Shown: positions 6,024-6,844 of the stretch, in pieces
How the letters are laid out: every line of letters starts with the position of its first letter
Position numbering within the stretch: the stretch's first letter is position 1
Origin: Methylobacterium sp.
Lineage (GTDB): Bacteria > Pseudomonadota > Alphaproteobacteria > Rhizobiales > Beijerinckiaceae
Direction of reading: 5' to 3'
Assembly: GCA_020252865.1 (NCBI GenBank)
Contig: JADCCH010000258.1
Location: forward strand, 1 to 6,844
Length of the DNA: 6,844 nucleotides
Position numbers and translations under genes: made by a program
The notes under the pieces: model-generated
The model's database searches: none
Told to the model about the DNA's origin: nothing
What the model saw: only the letters and a program-made list of their open reading frames with translations

Positions 6024-6305
6024 ATGAGACGGGTGCGGTCGCATCCAGGTGAAATTTTACGTGAGGAGTTTCTGCTTCCACTCGGCCTAAGTGCCCGACA
6101 ACTCGGCGCAGCGATTGGCGTGCCGGGTAACAGGATAAGTGATATCTTGCGTGAGAAGCGTGATGTTTCTGCTGATACGGCTCTCCGGCTTGGCAATTAT
6201 TTCGGCAACACGGCGCAGTTCTGGATGAATCTCCAGACCGCGCATGACCTATCGAAGGCCGAGGCAACGCATGATTATTCGGGCATCCGTCCCCGCGCTG
6301 CATAA
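6024..6305 (+). CDS. higA: HigA-family antitoxin, XRE-type HTH
   Basis: Antitoxin partner of the preceding toxin: it binds and neutralises HigB and, through its helix-turn-helix, should repress the pair. The protein has 93 residues. It opens with HPGEILREEFLLPLGLSA (7-24), the hallmark of the HigA/VapI group, followed by the HTH (about 22-50: LSARQLGAAIGVPGNRISD, then ILREKRDVSAD), RLGNYFGNTAQFWMNLQ (55-71) and a C-terminal tail ending RPRAA. The ATG at 6024 has GAGG (6014-6017) 6 nt upstream, overlapping the higB stop, so the two are probably coupled. The stop (6303-6305) lies only 2 nt from the stop of the converging MBL gene, with no room for a separate terminator. The predicted operator at 5649-5672 fits its expected self-regulation. 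Confidence 0.93.
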   Translation: MRRVRSHPGEILREEFLLPLGLSARQLGAAIGVPGNRISDILREKRDVSADTALRLGNYFGNTAQFWMNLQTAHDLSKAEATHDYSGIRPRAA

Positions 6306-6307
6306 CC

Positions 6308-6844
6308 TCACCCCTGCAAGGCCGCCCACATCGCGCGGTCGCGCTCGGCGGTCCAGATCACGGGATGGGCGATGCCGCGCGCCTCGTCATAGGCGCGGGA
6401 GACGTTGAAGGGCAGGCAATGCTCGTAGATGGCATAGGCGCCGAAAGGCCCGTCCATCGCCGCGCGCACGGCCTTGTAGGCGGTTTTCAGGTCATCCCCG
6501 CGCTCAACCGCCGCCTTCACCGTGCCGTAGAGCGTTTCGAGGAAATCCGTGGTGCCGGCGATGGCCGCCTTCACCTTCTCGCGACCGATGAGCGCATCGC
6601 CACGCCCCGGCACGAGCGCGACAGTATCGTAAGCCGCAAGACGCTGGAGCGTCTGAGGCCAATCCGCCAGATGCGCGTCGCCGCAATAGCAGGCGGATTT
6701 GTATTCCACGAGATCGCCCGAGAACATCACGCCCGCATCCGGCACCCAGGCGATGGTATCGCCCGCCGTGTGCCCGCGCCCGAGATGGCGGATGCGGACT
6801 TCGCGTTTGCCCAGCCACACGCTTATCTCGGTGGCGAAGGTGAC
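6308..6844 (-). CDS. MBL-fold metallo-hydrolase, C-terminal part (N-terminus beyond right edge)
   Basis: The last 178 residues of a metallo-beta-lactamase-fold hydrolase; the frame is open to base 6844, so the N-terminus and the HxHxDH metal motif lie outside. Visible family motifs are GRGHTAGD (22-29 of the visible part, metal ligand His25), then FSGDLVEY (41-48, bridging Asp44). The place of the usual PGHG is taken by VPGRG (78-82), so the usual last metal His is absent there; IYEHCLPFNVSRAYDE (139-154) may supply a ligand instead. The stretches CYCGDAHLADWPQTL and IWTAERDRAMWAAL are like those of MBL proteins I know to accompany DUF2783 and FAD monooxygenases. It is likely the upstream gene of the same catabolic cluster, acting on the ring-hydroxylation product or a conjugate; substrate unknown. 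No start can be assigned. The stop (TGA at 6310-6308) is 2 nt from the higA stop. Confidence 0.9.
   Translation of the reverse strand, partial: VTFATEISVWLGKREVRIRHLGRGHTAGDTIAWVPDAGVMFSGDLVEYKSACYCGDAHLADWPQTLQRLAAYDTVALVPGRGDALIGREKVKAAIAGTTDFLETLYGTVKAAVERGDDLKTAYKAVRAAMDGPFGAYAIYEHCLPFNVSRAYDEARGIAHPVIWTAERDRAMWAALQG

Noticed and set aside
5626..6303. 225-codon minus-strand open frame covering both higB and higA
   Set aside because: It is antisense to two well-recognised genes, has no ribosome-binding evidence and its protein resembles nothing I know; the sense genes explain the sequence.
1..6844. CRISPR arrays, tRNA or rRNA genes, transposases, prophage genes
   Set aside because: No spaced direct repeats, cloverleaf-like sequences, rRNA-like sequence or mobile-element proteins were found on either strand.

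Overview
The window looks like chromosome of a GC-rich alphaproteobacterium, most likely of the order Hyphomicrobiales (Rhizobiales). The evidence is protein character (a long CysRS carrying the lineage-type [10 protein letters not shown] segment, a CimA-type citramalate synthase, a DUF2783 protein beside its flavoprotein monooxygenase), GTCATGGCCGG-type palindromic repeats, and strong GC bias at third codon positions. The genus cannot be told from this sequence.

Layout. Positions 1-762 (minus) hold the N-terminal half of citramalate synthase (cimA), which runs off the left edge. Upstream of it on the same strand, across a 130-nt gap filled by a pair of inverted REP-like palindromes, is cysS (893-2491), a complete cysteinyl-tRNA synthetase with an apparent internal insertion. 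The gap 2492-2863 holds an inverted repeat, the presumed cysS leader and possible promoters. A small secreted four-cysteine protein follows on the plus strand (2864-3181) and ends in a strong intrinsic terminator (3205-3236), where it converges with creA (3236-3754, minus).

From 3754 up to the right edge the minus-strand genes form what looks like a catabolic cluster: an MBL-fold hydrolase (6308-6844, cut by the window edge), a class A FAD monooxygenase (4038-5606), a DUF2783 small protein (3835-4038, start overlapping the monooxygenase stop as TGATG), then creA 80 nt further on. The likely theme is hydroxylation of an aromatic compound by the monooxygenase with hydrolytic follow-up by the MBL enzyme. 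The substrate cannot be read from the sequence.

Between the MBL gene and the monooxygenase, on the opposite strand and visibly poorer in GC, sits a complete type II toxin-antitoxin pair in toxin-first order: higB (5734-6015) and higA (6024-6305). higA stops 2 nt from the MBL gene's stop codon, so the module appears wedged into a formerly contiguous gene cluster. A 24-bp palindrome (5649-5672) centred on TACGTA lies in the 127-nt gap shared by the toxin and the monooxygenase. It is a good candidate operator, probably for HigA, and could control both directions.

The system types here are known. The points of most interest are the TA module inside the monooxygenase cluster, its palindromic operator, a short cysteine-rich frame with a good ribosome-binding site in front of higB, the uncharacterised DUF2783 partner, and the enlarged CysRS.
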